Below, piece after piece: positions 63,301 to 64,000 of a stretch of DNA of 64,000 nucleotides. The DNA is from Luteibacter rhizovicinus (GTDB taxonomy: Bacteria; Pseudomonadota; Gammaproteobacteria; Xanthomonadales; Rhodanobacteraceae): the NCBI RefSeq assembly GCF_004342265.1, contig NZ_SMCS01000002.1:868001-932000 (forward strand), read 5' to 3'. The position numbers and the translations under genes are program-made. The number at the start of each line of letters is the position of its first letter. Position 1 is the first letter of the stretch. Below the pieces are notes generated by a model, which was not told where the DNA came from, did not search any database, and saw only the letters and a program-made list of their open reading frames with translations.

Positions 63301-63551
63301 TCCTGATGACCTCGTTCGCTTTCATCATGGGCGTGGTCCCGCTGGTTACCTCGCATGGTGCGGGTGCGGAAATGCGTCACGCGATGGGTGTGGCGGTGTT
63401 CGCCGGCATGCTTGGCGTCACCTTCTTCGGCCTGATCTTCACCCCGTTGTTCTATGTGCTGATCCGCACGATGAACGAGCGCATGGAGGCGCGCCGCAAC
63501 GCACGTCGCGAACGCCTCGGTCTCAATACGCCGGCGCTCGAGGAGCATTGA
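60357..63551 (+). CDS. RND efflux pump, inner-membrane permease
   Basis: A 1064-residue hydrophobic/amphiphilic efflux (HAE1) pump of the AcrB/MexB class. It has 12 helices and two large periplasmic loops. The proton-relay Asp pair is in LAIGIVVDDAIVVVENVERH of helix 4, the start MKIAQYFVDRPILAGVLSVL is typical, and helix 11-12 has FAFIMGVVPLVTSHGAGAEM. It is slightly longer than AcrB (1049). It expels drugs, dyes, detergents or plant phenolics from the periplasm by proton antiport. The 1500-codon antisense frame over it is only a shadow of GC-rich codons. Confidence 0.96.
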   Translation: MKIAQYFVDRPILAGVLSVLFLIAGGVAVFKLPISEYPEVVPPTVVVRANYPGANPKIIAETIATPLEEQINGVEGMLYTSSQATSDGAMTLTVTFALGTDLDNAQVQVQNRVSQALPRLPEEVQRLGVTTQKSSPDLTMVVHLTSPSHRYDMLYLSNYARLHIKDQLARLDGVGDVQLFGAGEYSMRVWMNPEKLAVRELTTGDVLKAIREQNIEVAAGALNAPPGPNTSAFQVNINTRGRLVTEDDFLNIIVRSDANGSVTHLRDVARVELGSSSYALRSLLNNQEAVAIPIFQRPGSNAIQISDEVRATMAELKKEFPQGVDYSIVYDPTVFVRGSIDAVVHTLFEAIVLVVLVVILFLQTWRASIIPLVAVPVSLIGTFAVMYVVGFSLNALSLFGLVLAIGIVVDDAIVVVENVERHIEHGLAPKEATRLAMTEVTGPIVATALVLCAVFVPAAFISGLTGQFYRQFALTIAISTVISAFNSLTLSPALAALLLKDRNAPKDKLSILIDRGFGWLFRPFNRMFERGSHGYVSAVQKILRFSAIALVLYAGLIGLAWLGFAKVPMGFVPPQDKQYLVSFAQLPDASSLDRTEDVIRRMSDIALKQPGVESAVAFPGLSINGFTNSTNSGIVFVTLKPFDERRSEELSAGGIAGALNQKFASIQDAYIAIFPPPPVNGLGTIGGFRMQIEDRAGLGFEELYKQTQGIVQASATTPGLAGLFTSYQVSVPQIDADVDREKAKSEGIDLGDVFQTMQAFLGSLYVNDFNRFGRTYQVNMSAEPSFRHEASDILGLKTRNAAGDLVPLGSFITVRQSNGPDRVMHYNGYPTAEINGGAAPGFSTGQAQAAMEKLVAEKLPNGMTYEWTELTYQQILAGNTAVLVFPLCVLLVFLVLASLYESLSLPLAVILIVPMVLLSAIFGVWITGGDNNIFTQIGLIVLVGLACKNAILIVEFAREAEIHGMSRIDAVLEAARLRLRPILMTSFAFIMGVVPLVTSHGAGAEMRHAMGVAVFAGMLGVTFFGLIFTPLFYVLIRTMNERMEARRNARRERLGLNTPALEEH

Positions 63552-63552
63552 T

Positions 63553-64000
63553 ATGAAACTGGCACTCCGTAGCACCGCACTGTTCGCGGCACTCGTTCTC
63601 GCCGGCTGCGCAAGCGTCGGCCCGGATTACAAAGCACCGGTGGAAGCACCGGTGACGCTCCAGGGCGTCGACAAGACGCAGCAAAGCGACGCCACCTTTC
63701 AGGCACGCTGGTGGGAGCAATTCAACGATCCCACGCTGAATGCGCTGATCGTGCGGGCCGCGAAGAACAGTCCCGATCTGAAGATCGCGGTCGCCCGTCT
63801 GAACGAAGCACGTGCCCTGCTGGGTACCGCGAAGTCCCAGCAGATTCCGGACATCGAAACGCAGGCGGCCTATAGCCGCAGTCGTCAGCAGCAACCCGGG
63901 TTCAGCACCCAGCGGCAGACGGTGACCAGTTATCAGGCCGGCTTCGACGCATCGTGGGAACTCGACCTCTTCGGCGGTATTCGCCGTTCGGTCGAGGCCG
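63553..64000 (+). CDS. RND outer-membrane channel lipoprotein, NodT family (partial)
   Basis: The first 149 residues of an outer-membrane factor, cut by the right edge. It has a lipoprotein signal (FAALVLAGC, Cys19), then ASVGPDYKAPVEAPVTLQGV, FQARWWEQFNDPTLNALIVR and the NSPDLKIAVARLNEARALLG helix, followed by SYQAGFDASWELDLFGGIRR, which is the usual NodT/OprM signature. It starts one base after the pump gene ends, with GAGGAG in the end of that gene. It completes the tripartite efflux system. Confidence 0.93.
   Translation, partial: MKLALRSTALFAALVLAGCASVGPDYKAPVEAPVTLQGVDKTQQSDATFQARWWEQFNDPTLNALIVRAAKNSPDLKIAVARLNEARALLGTAKSQQIPDIETQAAYSRSRQQQPGFSTQRQTVTSYQAGFDASWELDLFGGIRRSVEA

Noticed and set aside
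59070-63575. 1501-codon open frame antisense to the efflux genes
   Set aside because: It mirrors the RND adaptor and pump genes. Its translation is Arg/His/Gln-rich low-complexity sequence, the normal shadow of GC-rich codons, with no family motif.

Overview
The window is a 64 kb piece of a GC-rich, gene-dense gammaproteobacterial chromosome. A DmeR/DmeF metal-efflux pair, FabV as enoyl-ACP reductase, a cyoABCD operon ending in a SURF1 gene, a penicillin-binding protein 1C paired with a giant alpha-2-macroglobulin, and REP repeats containing TGTAGGAGC together fit Xanthomonadales, most likely Rhodanobacteraceae (Luteibacter/Dyella-like). This placement is an inference from gene content. There is no rRNA, tRNA, CRISPR array, prophage or intact insertion sequence in view.

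Layout. 1-9 kb: small accessory enzymes and regulators (AraC fragment, short-chain dehydrogenase, methyltransferase, frameshifted ynfA, class C serine hydrolase, LysR/aldo-keto reductase pair, DUF4440-type protein, orphan AAA ATPase, short AraC/VOC pair). 9-16 kb: alcohol dehydrogenase with divergent AraC regulator, ankyrin protein overlapping a small unknown gene, DeoR regulator divergent from a NudK-like Nudix hydrolase, fabV, then dmeR/dmeF around a clear CsoR/RcnR-type operator. 16-25 kb: alpha-2-macroglobulin/pbpC operon. 25-31 kb: two divergent sensor kinases, then an ECF42-type sigma factor module with YCII/DGPF and VOC proteins and a matching candidate promoter. 31-39 kb: Tdi1-type immunity-like gene, serine hydrolase, modABC coupled to a flippase-like membrane gene, DUF2946/TonB receptor pair, PhzF-like protein. 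39-46 kb: GH3 beta-glucosidase, 3-hydroxybutyrate dehydrogenase, frameshifted S33 hydrolase, phosphate-type porin. 46-53 kb: glnA with a good sigma-54 promoter and NtrC sites, a REPIN, and surf1-cyoDCBA. 53-64 kb: MFS transporter, uppP, CadC-like TPR regulator, serine hydrolase, and a LysR-controlled RND efflux operon running off the right edge.

The best-supported regulatory units are the ECF42/DGPF module, the dmeRF operator, the triple repeat between deoR-like and nudK-like genes, and the sigma-54/NtrC control of glnA. No clearly new multi-gene system was found. The least explained loci are the orphan ATPase (6.7-7.8 kb), the ankyrin/94-residue overlapping pair (11.3-12.1 kb), the membrane gene coupled to modABC, and a lone Tdi1-like gene. 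Two genes (ynfA and the S33 hydrolase) each carry one apparent single-base deletion, which could be real decay or assembly error.
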